A DNA stretch of 63,590 bases from an uncultured Ruminococcus sp. (GTDB lineage: Bacteria > Bacillota > Clostridia > Oscillospirales > Ruminococcaceae), in contig NZ_CAMKRR010000010.1 in the NCBI RefSeq assembly GCF_946415235.1, positions 1 through 63,590 of the forward strand, read 5' to 3'. The position numbers and the translations under genes are program-made. This document shows, piece by piece, positions 7,744-17,254 of this stretch (positions are counted from its first letter, which is position 1; each line of letters opens with the position of its first letter). The notes beneath the pieces are model-generated. The model did no database searches, was not told the origin of the DNA, and was given only the letters and a program-made list of their open reading frames with translations.

Positions 7744-8943
7744 ATGAAGTTCAAAAACAAAGGACGTAAGATCTATAAGACAAAGGAAAAGAATTATTAC
7801 GGGAAAAGCCCTGTCGGAAAGGCTTTCTCGGTAGGGCTTACGGTTCTTCTTATAGGCGGTATCTTTTTTATAGGTTTCAGCGTTGCAGGACCGCTGATAA
7901 ATTATGCAAAGCAGAAGGGCGATACCGTGTCGACTACAGCTCCCGCATTTGAAGAAGAGCTTATCACGGACGCAAACGGCGAGGAGATCACACAGGAAGA
8001 CACAACAGCGGTAACGCCTTTCAATCTCGAACGCTTCAAGGCTTACACCCTCAGTACTATGGACATCGTCGATAAGGATACTCTGAAAAAGGCTTTAAAG
8101 CGTGTCCCTGCCGACGGCAAGATAGAATATATAGAAGTCCCGCTGAAAGAAGCGGGCGGTGATATATATTATGCTACCAATAACTATTATTCTACTTCAT
8201 CGGGCATAGTTCAGGGGGCAATGAAGCCCAAGGATATTGCCAATGCGATCGTTGATGCAGGATATAAGCCTGTTGCTCATATAAGCACATTTTATGACAA
8301 TGTAGTGCCCATGTATTTTCAGAATATGAGCTACCTGACTTATGCGGACGGCATGATGTGGATAGATAACAGTACGGAAGCAGGCGGAAAGCCGTGGCTC
8401 AACCCTTTCAGCGAGGACGCTGTGAACTATATTACCGATATAGTTGATGAGGTCTCATCAGCAGGCTTTGTCAGGGTTGTGTGTTCCGATTTCGTATTTC
8501 CTGATTTCCGTCAGTCTGATATCGACTATCTCGGCGATAAGTTCATAAGCAACGACAGATATATGGCTCTTACATCGGCGGCAAATATGATGTATGAAAA
8601 AGCTATGTCGAACGGTTCAAAAATGATACTTGAAGTTGACGCAACGGATATTCTGAAAGGCAAAAAGGATGTTTTGCAGCCTATGCTGCTGAAGGTCAAT
8701 ACCGTTATTCTCAATATTGACTTTGATGCACTTGCATACGGCGTCTTTACGCCTGATACGGTATATGAATTCAACGGAACTCCGTCAGAAAACGTCAGAA
8801 AAATGCTTGACCTTGTCGGAGATGATCTTGAAGATTTTAATGTCGCTGTCCGTGTTTCGGGTTCTACAGCCGGAATACAGGAGCTTCTTGATGCAAAGGA
8901 TGAAATAGTCGGCTGCGGATATGATTCATACGTAATCGGCTGA
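7744..8943 (+). CDS. Membrane-anchored putative glycoside hydrolase (DUF4015-like)
   Basis: 399 residues. A basic N-terminus and one membrane segment at about 28-50 anchor it, followed by a short Thr/Glu-rich linker (about 58-95). The remainder looks like a TIM barrel with alternating strands: GIVQGAM, KPVAHISTFYDN, MMWIDNS, WLNPFSEDAVNYI, GFVRVVCSDFVFPD, MILEVDATD. This layout recalls the DUF4015 putative glycosyl hydrolase family (COG1306), whose members carry conserved Asp in the DF.FPD-type strand. Acidic candidates are present but I cannot assign a nucleophile. It is 30 bases after the Rnf-like trio, so it may be in the same operon. Family call moderate; substrate unknown, probably cell-surface glycan. 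Confidence 0.5.
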   Translation: MKFKNKGRKIYKTKEKNYYGKSPVGKAFSVGLTVLLIGGIFFIGFSVAGPLINYAKQKGDTVSTTAPAFEEELITDANGEEITQEDTTAVTPFNLERFKAYTLSTMDIVDKDTLKKALKRVPADGKIEYIEVPLKEAGGDIYYATNNYYSTSSGIVQGAMKPKDIANAIVDAGYKPVAHISTFYDNVVPMYFQNMSYLTYADGMMWIDNSTEAGGKPWLNPFSEDAVNYITDIVDEVSSAGFVRVVCSDFVFPDFRQSDIDYLGDKFISNDRYMALTSAANMMYEKAMSNGSKMILEVDATDILKGKKDVLQPMLLKVNTVILNIDFDALAYGVFTPDTVYEFNGTPSENVRKMLDLVGDDLEDFNVAVRVSGSTAGIQELLDAKDEIVGCGYDSYVIG

Positions 8944-8982
8944 AAATAATTCCCGATCTGCGATCGGAGAACGGAGTTTGTT

Positions 8983-9942
8983 ATGGCAGAGAATTTTAAG
9001 GTTTCACTTCAGCGCGTCATTGATGAATTCAAGCTTGAAACGATCTACATACACAAAGACGCAAATGACGTTATGATCGATGAAAATGATGTTAATCGTC
9101 CGGGCTTGCAGCTCATGGGCTTCTATGAGTATTTTAATCCCGAGCGTATCCAGATCATCGGCAAAATGGAATTCGCTTATCTTTCAACAATTGATGAAAA
9201 AACAAGAAAAGAGCGTTTGCAGCTTCTTTTCGCACAGAGGATACCTGCGCTCATAATCACCAGAGAGCTCCCGTATTTCGCGGAAATGCTTGAGCTTGCA
9301 AAGGAATATGAGGTCCCTCTGCTGAGAAGCAAGGAAAGCACCTCAAACTTTATGTCGGGACTTATAGCATTCCTTAATCTTAATCTTGCACCTCGTATAA
9401 CACGTCACGGTGTACTTATCGAAATATACGGCGAAGGTGTGTTCATAACAGGTGAGAGCGGTGTCGGAAAGAGCGAAACTGCCATCGAGCTTGTAAAGAG
9501 AGGACACCGGCTTGTAGCGGACGATGCTGTTGAGATCAGAAAGGTCTCAAATATCAGTCTTGTCGGAAGTTCGCCCGATAATATACGCCATTTCCTTGAG
9601 CTCCGAGGCATCGGAATCATCAATGCAAGAAGGCTTTTCGGTATCGGTGCTGTAAAGATGACCGAAAAAATAGATCTTGTTGTTGAGCTCGAGCAGTGGA
9701 AATCCGAAAAGGTATACGACAGAATGGGCGTAGATACCGAATTCGTAAGCCTTCTCGGCGTGAAGATACCGTCGCTGACCATTCCTGTTAAACCTGGCCG
9801 TAACCTTGCTGTCATTCTTGAGGTCGCAGCCATGAACAACAGACAGAAAAAGATGGGTTATAACGCAGCCCGCGAGCTCCTTAACAGGCTCGGCATGGAG
9901 TCTGAGCCAAAGGAAGTTGTCCGTGATTATGACTCATTCTGA
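8983..9942 (+). CDS. hprK: HPr kinase/phosphorylase
   Basis: 319 residues. The N-terminal domain (1-130) is followed by the conserved RHG segment with His142, the P-loop GESGVGKS at 157-164, and the HprK signature around LELRGIGIIN. It phosphorylates and dephosphorylates HPr at the regulatory Ser in response to glycolytic intermediates, which controls carbon catabolite repression with CcpA. It opens the conserved clostridial block hprK-murB-rapZ-whiA-dnaE-pfkA. No HPr or Crh gene is in the block. Confidence 0.95.
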   Translation: MAENFKVSLQRVIDEFKLETIYIHKDANDVMIDENDVNRPGLQLMGFYEYFNPERIQIIGKMEFAYLSTIDEKTRKERLQLLFAQRIPALIITRELPYFAEMLELAKEYEVPLLRSKESTSNFMSGLIAFLNLNLAPRITRHGVLIEIYGEGVFITGESGVGKSETAIELVKRGHRLVADDAVEIRKVSNISLVGSSPDNIRHFLELRGIGIINARRLFGIGAVKMTEKIDLVVELEQWKSEKVYDRMGVDTEFVSLLGVKIPSLTIPVKPGRNLAVILEVAAMNNRQKKMGYNAARELLNRLGMESEPKEVVRDYDSF

Positions 9943-9978
9943 GAAACTTGAAAATATACACCAAATCAGGGGGACACT

Positions 9979-10884
9979 ATGATAGATATAAGTGAACTGA
10001 CTGTATTATGCGGTAAGCTCGGGTGTAGGATAACACCTGAAGCTTCGCTTAAAGAATATATCACATTCCGTTTCGGCGGACCTTGCAGAGCCCTTATCAG
10101 TGTCAATTCTGCAGCATCTGCGGCTGAGCTGATAGGTTTTATCAGGAGCAGCGGGATAAAATACGGCATTCTCGGGAGAGGAAGCAACGTACTTGTTCCC
10201 GATGATGGGTTCGACGGAGTTATACTTCATTTCGGAAGTGATTTTTCCGATATCGAAGTCAACGGAAATACTATACGCTGCGATGCGGGAGCTCTGCTTG
10301 CTTCTGCCTGTGTACGCGCACAGCAGCTGGGACTTACGGGAATGGAGAACCTTTTCGGTATCCCCGGAACTATCGGCGGCGCTCTGTATATGAACGCAGG
10401 CGCATACGGCAGCGAAATGAAGGATGTTGTCGAATCTGCTGAATATATAGATGAAAACTGTGAAATACAGACTATCTCGGCAGAGGATATGGGGCTTTCA
10501 TACCGCAGCAGTATCTTTTCAGGCAGTGAAAGGATCATTACATCGGTGACGCTAAAGCTCACTGCCGGGAAGCCTGAGGAAATAAAGGCTGCAATGTCCG
10601 AATGTATGGCAAAAAGGAGCGCAAAACAGCCTCTTGAGTATCCGAGTGCAGGAAGCACCTTCAAGCGTCCGGAAGGAAGCTATGCTTCTCTTCTGATCGA
10701 CCAGTGCGGGCTTAAGGGCTTTTCCTGCGGAGGCGCAATGGTAAGTGAAAAGCACAGCGGCTTTGTGATAAACAAGGGCTATGCAACTTGTTCCGATGTA
10801 CTTGAACTGTGTGACAGAGTAAAAAAGATAGTAAACGAAAAAACAGGCTATAAGCTTGAGCTTGAACCTGTGATACTAAGCTGA
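9979..10884 (+). CDS. murB: UDP-N-acetylenolpyruvoylglucosamine reductase
   Basis: 301 residues, the length of type II MurB. FAD-binding motifs GRGSNVLV and FGIPGTIGGALYMNAGAYG are intact, as are the YRSS segment and the catalytic Ser in GSTFKRP. It reduces UDP-GlcNAc-enolpyruvate to UDP-MurNAc in peptidoglycan precursor synthesis in the cytoplasm. A GGGGG ribosome site lies before the ATG. Confidence 0.95.
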   Translation: MIDISELTVLCGKLGCRITPEASLKEYITFRFGGPCRALISVNSAASAAELIGFIRSSGIKYGILGRGSNVLVPDDGFDGVILHFGSDFSDIEVNGNTIRCDAGALLASACVRAQQLGLTGMENLFGIPGTIGGALYMNAGAYGSEMKDVVESAEYIDENCEIQTISAEDMGLSYRSSIFSGSERIITSVTLKLTAGKPEEIKAAMSECMAKRSAKQPLEYPSAGSTFKRPEGSYASLLIDQCGLKGFSCGGAMVSEKHSGFVINKGYATCSDVLELCDRVKKIVNEKTGYKLELEPVILS

Positions 10885-10906
10885 TAAGCGTTATTTGGAG
10901 AGATCT

Positions 10907-11779
10907 ATGCAGATATTGATTGTAACGGGGATGTCGGGTTCGGGAAAATCAAGTGTAATGGATGTAATGGAGGATATCGGCTTTTACTGTATCGATAATA
11001 TACCCCCAAAGCTGATAACTCAGTTTGTTGACCTTTGCAGACAGTCCGAATCCGATATAAGCAAGATCGCTGTTGCTGTAGATATACGAACAGGCGATAT
11101 GTTTGCCGAGATATTCCGCTCATGGCAGGAACTGAAGCGCCAGCCTGATGTGGATGTCAAGGTTTTGTTTATTGAGGCGACTCATGATGTTATCCTTAAA
11201 AGATATAAGGAGACCCGACGCAAGCATCCTTTGTCGGAAAAATTCAACGGTAATATACAGGAAGCCATAAACTACGAATGGTCACAGCTCTCTCAGCTTC
11301 GTGAAATAGCTGATTACTATATCGAGACTTCCAATTTCACATCATCACAGCTGAAGGAACAGGTCAAGACCATATTCCTTGAAAAGAGTTCGGATTCTCT
11401 TATTATCAAGGTAATGTCTTTCGGTTTCAAGTACGGTGTTGCAACTGACGCTGACCTTATGTTTGACGTAAGGTGTCTTCCCAATCCTTTTTATATCGAG
11501 GAGCTTCGCAACCATACAGGCTGTGACAGCTGTGTAAGAGACTATGTTATGGGATTTGAGCAGTCGCAGACGCTTTTTGCGAAGCTTACCGACCTCATCG
11601 ACTACCTTATACCTTTGTATGTACAGGAGGGAAAGAGCCAGCTCGTAATATCCTTCGGATGTACAGGGGGCAAACACCGCTCCATAACTTTTGCCGAGCT
11701 TATGGCAAAGCATCTTATTGAAAAAGACTATAAGGTGCAGAAATATCACCGTGATATAACGAAGGATAAAAAATTCTGA
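10907..11779 (+). CDS. rapZ: RapZ/YvcJ-family nucleotide-binding protein
   Basis: 290 residues. The ATG at 10907 has GGAG about 6 bases upstream; a TTG at 10895 is in frame but lies within that site. Walker A GMSGSGKS is at residues 8-15, and the C-terminal half carries RCLPNPFYIEELR and the GCTGGKHRS signature of the family. In Bacillus, YvcJ is an ATP/GTPase affecting competence; in E. coli, RapZ is an RNase adapter for glmZ decay, a pathway without a direct counterpart here. The gene sits between murB and whiA, but YvcK, normally between rapZ and whiA, is missing. Confidence 0.9.
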   Translation: MQILIVTGMSGSGKSSVMDVMEDIGFYCIDNIPPKLITQFVDLCRQSESDISKIAVAVDIRTGDMFAEIFRSWQELKRQPDVDVKVLFIEATHDVILKRYKETRRKHPLSEKFNGNIQEAINYEWSQLSQLREIADYYIETSNFTSSQLKEQVKTIFLEKSSDSLIIKVMSFGFKYGVATDADLMFDVRCLPNPFYIEELRNHTGCDSCVRDYVMGFEQSQTLFAKLTDLIDYLIPLYVQEGKSQLVISFGCTGGKHRSITFAELMAKHLIEKDYKVQKYHRDITKDKKF

Positions 11780-11796
11780 ACAGGGAGTGAGCTGAA

Positions 11797-12702
11797 ATAT
11801 CATTCTCAAATGATGTAAGAAATGAAATAAGCACTACAGTGAACGATAAAGACAGGCGATTTGCCTGCCTTTATGGTATGCTGCTGTTTTGCAGGACTCT
11901 CACGAGCAGACGCATAAGCTTCCAGAGTGAGAGCAGAACTTCCGCAGAGCTTTTCGGCAGGCTCTATGAAGCTGTTTTCAAGTATAAGCCGACAGCTGAC
12001 GAGCATACAAGAAAAAACGGGGCAGTACTCTATACCTGTGATGTTTCGGGAGAAAGAGCTGCGGAGGTATTTCGGAAGTACAGATTCAACGAAAACACAA
12101 GAGAGATAGATTCCGAGATTATTGCCACAAATAGTCTCGGAGTTTTTACAGCAGGGATCTTTCTTGCCTGCGGAAGCGTAAATGACCCGTCGAAGGAATA
12201 TCATCTTGAATTCGCCTGCCCCGAGGAAGGACTTGCGGTGCAGCTCTGTACGCTTCTAAGCGATATCGGAGTAACGGCAAAGATGATGCTTCGCAGAGGT
12301 CAGCATATAGTTTATATCAAGGGCAGTGAATCCATCGAGGATACGCTGACCTTTATCGGTGCGTCCCAGTGTACGCTGGAACTCATGAATATGAAGATAT
12401 ACAAGGATATCCGGAATAAGGCAAACAGGATAGCAAACTGTGATGCCGCCAATATCGACAAGGTAGTAAAAGCCGCTATGAAGCAGATAGAGGATATAAA
12501 GCTTATCGACTCTTCCGTAGGGCTTGACTCCCTTTCTGAAGAACTGCGTGAAGTCGCACAACTCAGGCTCGATAACATAGATATGAGTCTACAGGAGATA
12601 GGTGAATCGTTAAGCGAACCCATAAGCCGTTCGGGAGTTAATCATCGTTTCAAGAAGCTTGCTAAAATGGCAGACGAATTAAGAAACGGGGGCGCAAAAT
12701 GA
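11797..12702 (+). CDS. whiA: WhiA-family DNA-binding protein, apparent ATA start
   Basis: 301 residues if started at 11797. Two LAGLIDADG-like N-terminal domains are followed by a C-terminal helix-turn-helix (LRLDNIDMSLQEIGESL...GVNHRFKKL). Every WhiA I know begins with MSFS-x-x-V-K/R-x-E; here ISFSNDVRNE is read from an ATA codon, with a stop at 11788-11790 just upstream and GGGAG at 11783-11787. The first ordinary start, GTG at 11839, would delete 14 conserved residues. WhiA supports division and sporulation-linked transcription. The 3' end overlaps dnaE by 4 bases (ATGA). Confidence 0.85.
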   Translation: MSFSNDVRNEISTTVNDKDRRFACLYGMLLFCRTLTSRRISFQSESRTSAELFGRLYEAVFKYKPTADEHTRKNGAVLYTCDVSGERAAEVFRKYRFNENTREIDSEIIATNSLGVFTAGIFLACGSVNDPSKEYHLEFACPEEGLAVQLCTLLSDIGVTAKMMLRRGQHIVYIKGSESIEDTLTFIGASQCTLELMNMKIYKDIRNKANRIANCDAANIDKVVKAAMKQIEDIKLIDSSVGLDSLSEELREVAQLRLDNIDMSLQEIGESLSEPISRSGVNHRFKKLAKMADELRNGGAK

Positions 12703-15700
12703 GAGCAGATGGATTTGTGAACCTCCATGTCCATACGGAATACAGTCTTCTTGACGGTGCCTGCCGTATCAATGAGCTTATATCGCGGGTCAAGGAGCTC
12801 GGTCAGATTGCTGTTGCTATTACCGATCACGGGAATATGTACGGAGCTGTCGAGTTCTGGAATGCTGCAAAAGCGCAGGGCATCAAGCCCATAATCGGCT
12901 GTGAGGTATATGTTGCAAGGCGTACCCGCCATGACCGTGAGCCGAAGCTTGATTCCTCGCCGTATCATCTTATACTCCTGTGCGAGAATAACGAAGGCTA
13001 CCGAAACCTTGTAAAGCTTGTCTCATATGCAAGTATCGAGGGCTTTTACAGCAAGCCCCGTGTCGATACAGAGCTCCTGAAAAAGTATCACAGCGGACTA
13101 ATATGTATGTCAGCCTGTCTTGCGGGAGAAGTTCAGCGTCTGCTTACTGACGGTGAATATGGTGCAGCAAAGGAGACCGCCCTTAAATATAGGGATATAT
13201 TCGGAAAAGATAATTATTTCATAGAGATACAGAATCATGGTATAAAGGAAGAGGTGAAAAATCTTCCTCTTCTTTATAAGCTTTCAGCAGAAACAGGTAT
13301 CCCTCTTATTGCAACAAACGACTGTCATTACATAAATAAGAAAGACTCCGAGATGCAGAATGTTCTTATTTGTATCCAGACAGGAAAAACACTGGACGAC
13401 CCCAACGCACTTAAGTTTGAAACTGATGAGTTCTACGTAAAATCCGCCGATGAAATGGCGGAGCTTTTCAAAGGACACGAGGAAGCTGTAACAAATACCT
13501 GCACCATTGCAGAGCGCTGCAATGTAGAATTTGAATTCGGAAATATAAAGCTCCCGAAGTTTACAATAGACGGAGTTGATGACAATAAACAGTTTTTCCG
13601 TGAGCTGTGCCGAAAAGGTATGCTTGAAAAATACGGTTCGCAGCCGTCAGCAGCAGTTACCGAACGTCTTGAATACGAGCTTGACGTTATTACAAAAATG
13701 GGCTATACCGACTACTATCTTATAGTATGGGACTTTATCCGCTATGCAAGGGAGCATGATATTCCTGTAGGTCCCGGAAGAGGTTCGGGCGCAGGAAGTC
13801 TTTGTGCTTACTGTATCGGTATCACGGGAATTGATCCTATCAAGTTCAATTTGCTTTTTGAGCGTTTTCTTAACCCCGAAAGAGTGAGTATGCCCGATTT
13901 TGATATAGATTTCTGCATCGAAGGCAGGCAAAGCGTCAAGGATTATGTTGTTCGGAAGTACGGAAAGGATTATGTTTCGGAAATAATCGCCTTTGATACT
14001 CTGAAAGCCCGAGCCGCTGTACGTGATGTCGGCAGAGTTCTCGGTGTATCATATCAGCTTTGTGACACCGCCGCAAAGGAGATCGACCAGAAATCTTCTC
14101 TCAGAGAAGCTCTTGATGCTTCTGAGGAGCTGAGCGGTATGTATCACTCCGACAGGAATATGCGAAAGCTTATAGATCTTGCCTTGCAGCTTGAGGGAAT
14201 GCCGCGTCACGCTTCCACCCATGCGGCAGGAGTTGTTATATCTGCCGTGCCTCTGAGCGATCTTGTACCGCTTCAGCGAAACGATGATACGATAGTAACG
14301 CAGTACACCATGGGAGTGCTCGAGTCTCTCGGACTCCTGAAAATGGATTTTCTCGGACTGAGAAACCTTACAATAATAAGAGATACTGTCAGAGAGATAC
14401 ATAAAACCGAGCCTGATTTTGATATAAACAATATACCTGTTGACGATCAGGGCGTATTTGAAATGATGTCCGATGGCGATACGATGGGCGTTTTTCAGTT
14501 TGAAAGCGAGGGTATGACCGCAAGAGTCATGGAGCTTCGTCCCGAAAGACTTGAAGATCTTATCGTTATCATATCTCTTTACCGTCCGGGACCTATGAAG
14601 TCGATACCTGTCTATATCGAAAACAAAAAACACCCCGAAAATATAACATACAAACACGAAATGCTCAGGGATATTCTTGCCGACACATACGGCTGCATGG
14701 TATATCAGGAGCAGGTTATGGAGATCTGCCGCAAGCTTGCAGGCTATTCCTATGGCCATGCGGATATAGTAAGACGTGCAATGGCAAAGAAAAAGCACGA
14801 TGTTATGCTCAGGGAACGTGAAAGCTTCGTTAAGGGAGCTTCCGAAAACGGTGTTTCCGAAGATATTGCAAACTCTGTATTTGATGAAATGGTCAGCTTT
14901 GCATCATATGCGTTCAACAAGTCCCATGCGGCAGCTTATGCCTATCTTGCGTATCAGACAGCATATCTCAAATATCACTACCGCGGTATATATATGGCTG
15001 CACTTATGTCAAGCGTTATGGGTGCAAGCTCAAAGCTTTCGGAGTATACCGATTCCTGCCGTGAAAACGGTATCGAGATACTGCGACCTGATATAAACAA
15101 GAGCAATAAAGGCTTCACCTTTGCCGACGGGAAAATGTATTTCGGACTGCTTGCCATAAAAAACACAGGAAGCGGACTTGCAGACAAGATAATACGCGAA
15201 AGGGAAGAAAACGGCATATTTTACAGCCTGCAGGACTTCTGTGAGCGCATAGACGGCCGTGAACTGAATAAAAAAGCTCTTGAAAACCTCATAAAAGCGG
15301 GAGCATTTGACGGTCTGGGCTTAAACAGGAGACAAATGCTCGAAAGCTATGAATCCATGTTTGAGATGGCAGGTGCTAATTCACGGGGCATAATTGACGG
15401 ACAGCTCAATTTCCTTGAAGGGACAGATACAACGGAAATGAATATCCGTGTACCCTATAAGCCCGAATATGAACATAAGGATATCCTCGCACTTGAAAAA
15501 GATGCAACTGGTATGTATCTCAGCGGACATCCGCTTACTCCTTACGGATGGATAGCAGAGCTGATGCATACTAAAAAAATTAGAGAGCTGCTGTCCTGTG
15601 GTGCTGAAAGTGACGGGAAAGCAGTAAAACTCCTTTGCTTTGTGGAAAGCTCAAAGCTTCATGTTACTAAAAAAGGTGATAAAATGTGCTTTTTGAACTT

Positions 15701-16103
15701 TGCCGACGAAACAGGGGAGATCGAAGGAGTCGTTTTCCCCGACCTTTACCTTGTGAGCGGACAAAAGCTGAAAAACGACTCTATAGTTATCATAAACGGC
15801 AGGATATCATTGAAAGACGATCGTATAACCGTGATCTGCGGAGCAATTACCTCGGAAACCGAATTCACACGACTTATATCAAATATGAAACTTTGTATAA
15901 AAACAGTCTCCACCGAAACAGTAATAAGACCCGAGCTTGTTGATATCTGTTCACGTTATGAAGGCGATACATCCGTATGCTGTTATCTCACCGACATCAG
16001 AAAAACTGTTGCTCCGCGTGAAAAGCTGAGCCTGAAGCTGTCAAAGGAGTCATTTGAAGAGCTGAAAAAGCATTTCGCCGCTTCTCAGATAGGGCTTATA
16101 TAG
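12699..16103 (+). CDS. dnaE: DNA polymerase III alpha subunit
   Basis: 1134 residues. PHP domain at the N-terminus (HVHTEYSLLDG, ITDHGNMYG), then the polymerase core with GPGRGSGAGSL and the catalytic PDFDIDF triad near residue 405, YRPGPM, YQEQVM, and the FNKSHAAAYAYLAYQTAYLK finger segment. A helix-hairpin-helix region and an OB-fold (GDKMCFLNFADETGEIEGVVFPD) complete the C-terminus. It is a full-length DnaE, in Firmicutes usually working beside PolC, which is not in this window. Translationally coupled to whiA. Confidence 0.97.
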   Translation: MRADGFVNLHVHTEYSLLDGACRINELISRVKELGQIAVAITDHGNMYGAVEFWNAAKAQGIKPIIGCEVYVARRTRHDREPKLDSSPYHLILLCENNEGYRNLVKLVSYASIEGFYSKPRVDTELLKKYHSGLICMSACLAGEVQRLLTDGEYGAAKETALKYRDIFGKDNYFIEIQNHGIKEEVKNLPLLYKLSAETGIPLIATNDCHYINKKDSEMQNVLICIQTGKTLDDPNALKFETDEFYVKSADEMAELFKGHEEAVTNTCTIAERCNVEFEFGNIKLPKFTIDGVDDNKQFFRELCRKGMLEKYGSQPSAAVTERLEYELDVITKMGYTDYYLIVWDFIRYAREHDIPVGPGRGSGAGSLCAYCIGITGIDPIKFNLLFERFLNPERVSMPDFDIDFCIEGRQSVKDYVVRKYGKDYVSEIIAFDTLKARAAVRDVGRVLGVSYQLCDTAAKEIDQKSSLREALDASEELSGMYHSDRNMRKLIDLALQLEGMPRHASTHAAGVVISAVPLSDLVPLQRNDDTIVTQYTMGVLESLGLLKMDFLGLRNLTIIRDTVREIHKTEPDFDINNIPVDDQGVFEMMSDGDTMGVFQFESEGMTARVMELRPERLEDLIVIISLYRPGPMKSIPVYIENKKHPENITYKHEMLRDILADTYGCMVYQEQVMEICRKLAGYSYGHADIVRRAMAKKKHDVMLRERESFVKGASENGVSEDIANSVFDEMVSFASYAFNKSHAAAYAYLAYQTAYLKYHYRGIYMAALMSSVMGASSKLSEYTDSCRENGIEILRPDINKSNKGFTFADGKMYFGLLAIKNTGSGLADKIIREREENGIFYSLQDFCERIDGRELNKKALENLIKAGAFDGLGLNRRQMLESYESMFEMAGANSRGIIDGQLNFLEGTDTTEMNIRVPYKPEYEHKDILALEKDATGMYLSGHPLTPYGWIAELMHTKKIRELLSCGAESDGKAVKLLCFVESSKLHVTKKGDKMCFLNFADETGEIEGVVFPDLYLVSGQKLKNDSIVIINGRISLKDDRITVICGAITSETEFTRLISNMKLCIKTVSTETVIRPELVDICSRYEGDTSVCCYLTDIRKTVAPREKLSLKLSKESFEELKKHFAASQIGLI

Positions 16104-16152
16104 CCTGAAAACTGCAAAATCACTCTTTGGATGAAAAAAATCTTTAATGCTA

Positions 16153-16181
16153 TTGACATTTTTTGCACAAAGTAGTAAAAT
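16153..16181 (+). promoter_or_regulatory. Promoter of pfkA
   Basis: TTGACA at 16153-16158, 17-base spacer, TAAAAT at 16176-16181. It gives pfkA its own start within the dnaE-pfkA gap. Confidence 0.75.
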
Positions 16182-16255
16182 ATAAGGGTATGGGATTATT
16201 TCGCAGCAGATCTGCGAATTAAAAATATTTGCCAAGTGCAGAATGGAGAATATTT

Positions 16256-17218
16256 ATGATCAAAAAAATCGGTGTTTTAACAAGCGGCGGCGACGCCCCC
16301 GGAATGAATGCCGCAGTAAGAGCAGTTGTCAGATCGGCTCTCAGTAAAGGAATGGAGGTCTACGGTATCCGCAGAGGTTATGTAGGTCTCATCAACGGTG
16401 ATATCATCAAAATGGATGAAAGAAGCGTTTCTGATATTATTCATAGAGGCGGAACTACACTTTATACAGCAAGATGTCCTGAATTCAGAACAGCTGAGGG
16501 TGTTGCGAAGGGCAAGGCTAAGTGTGATGAACTTGGTATCGAGGGACTTGTAGTTATCGGCGGTGACGGTTCATTCAGAGGTGCTGCCGATCTTTCTGCA
16601 CAGGGTGTGCTTTGTATCGGTGTTCCGGGAACTATTGACAATGACATTGCTTGTACAGAGTATACTATCGGTTTTGATACAGCTATGAACACAGCTATGG
16701 ATCTTGTTGACAAGCTCCGTGATACAGCTCAGTCACATGACAGGATATCCGTTGTTGAGGTAATGGGCAGAGGCGCAGGTCATATCGCTGTTAATACAGG
16801 TATTGCCTGCGGTGCTACAGACATCATCACAAAGGAAGTTCCTTACGATATAAACGCTATTGCAAACTCAATGCTCTCAAAGAAGGCAAAGGGCAAGCAG
16901 AACTTTGTTGTTATAGTTGCGGAGAGCGTCGGACATTGCGAGGAGATCGCCAAGATGCTCCAGGAAAAGACAGGCATCGATGCAAGATTTACTATCCTCG
17001 GTCACGTTCAGAGAGGCGGCTCACCTACAGTAAGAGACAGAGTTGAAGCTACAAGAATGGGCTATTATGCAGTAGAGCTCCTCGAGCAGGGTATCGGCAA
17101 CCGTGTTGTCGGCGTCAAGGAAGGCAAGCTCATTGATTATGATATACAGGAAGCTCTTTCAATGCATAAGGATTATGACGAAAAGCTTCACCACATTGCT
17201 GAAGAGATCGCATATTAA
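16256..17218 (+). CDS. pfkA: ATP-dependent 6-phosphofructokinase
   Basis: 320 residues from the ATG at 16256, which has GGAGAA 5 bases upstream and gives the standard MIKKIGVLTSGGDAPGMN start. ATP-binding GGDGS and catalytic PGTIDND motifs are present, with MGRxAGHIA and GHVQRGG segments that bind fructose 6-phosphate. Gly in GGDGSFRGA is the ATP-type residue, so it is not the PPi-dependent form. It commits sugar to glycolysis. Codon use is more regular than in its neighbours, as expected for a highly expressed gene. Confidence 0.97.
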   Translation: MIKKIGVLTSGGDAPGMNAAVRAVVRSALSKGMEVYGIRRGYVGLINGDIIKMDERSVSDIIHRGGTTLYTARCPEFRTAEGVAKGKAKCDELGIEGLVVIGGDGSFRGAADLSAQGVLCIGVPGTIDNDIACTEYTIGFDTAMNTAMDLVDKLRDTAQSHDRISVVEVMGRGAGHIAVNTGIACGATDIITKEVPYDINAIANSMLSKKAKGKQNFVVIVAESVGHCEEIAKMLQEKTGIDARFTILGHVQRGGSPTVRDRVEATRMGYYAVELLEQGIGNRVVGVKEGKLIDYDIQEALSMHKDYDEKLHHIAEEIAY

Positions 17219-17227
17219 TGATATCAA

Positions 17228-17254
17228 TGCACCTGTTTTTCAGGTGCATTTTTT
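17228..17254. terminator. Terminator of pfkA
   Basis: Stem TGCACCTG / CAGGTGCA (17228-17248) with a five-base loop, followed by a T run on the plus strand. It abuts the stop codon of the convergent S1-domain gene and may serve both. Confidence 0.85.

Noticed and set aside
14049..14798. 249-residue minus-strand ORF
   Set aside because: Entirely antisense to the dnaE core; Cys/Tyr/His-rich composition typical of shadow frames.
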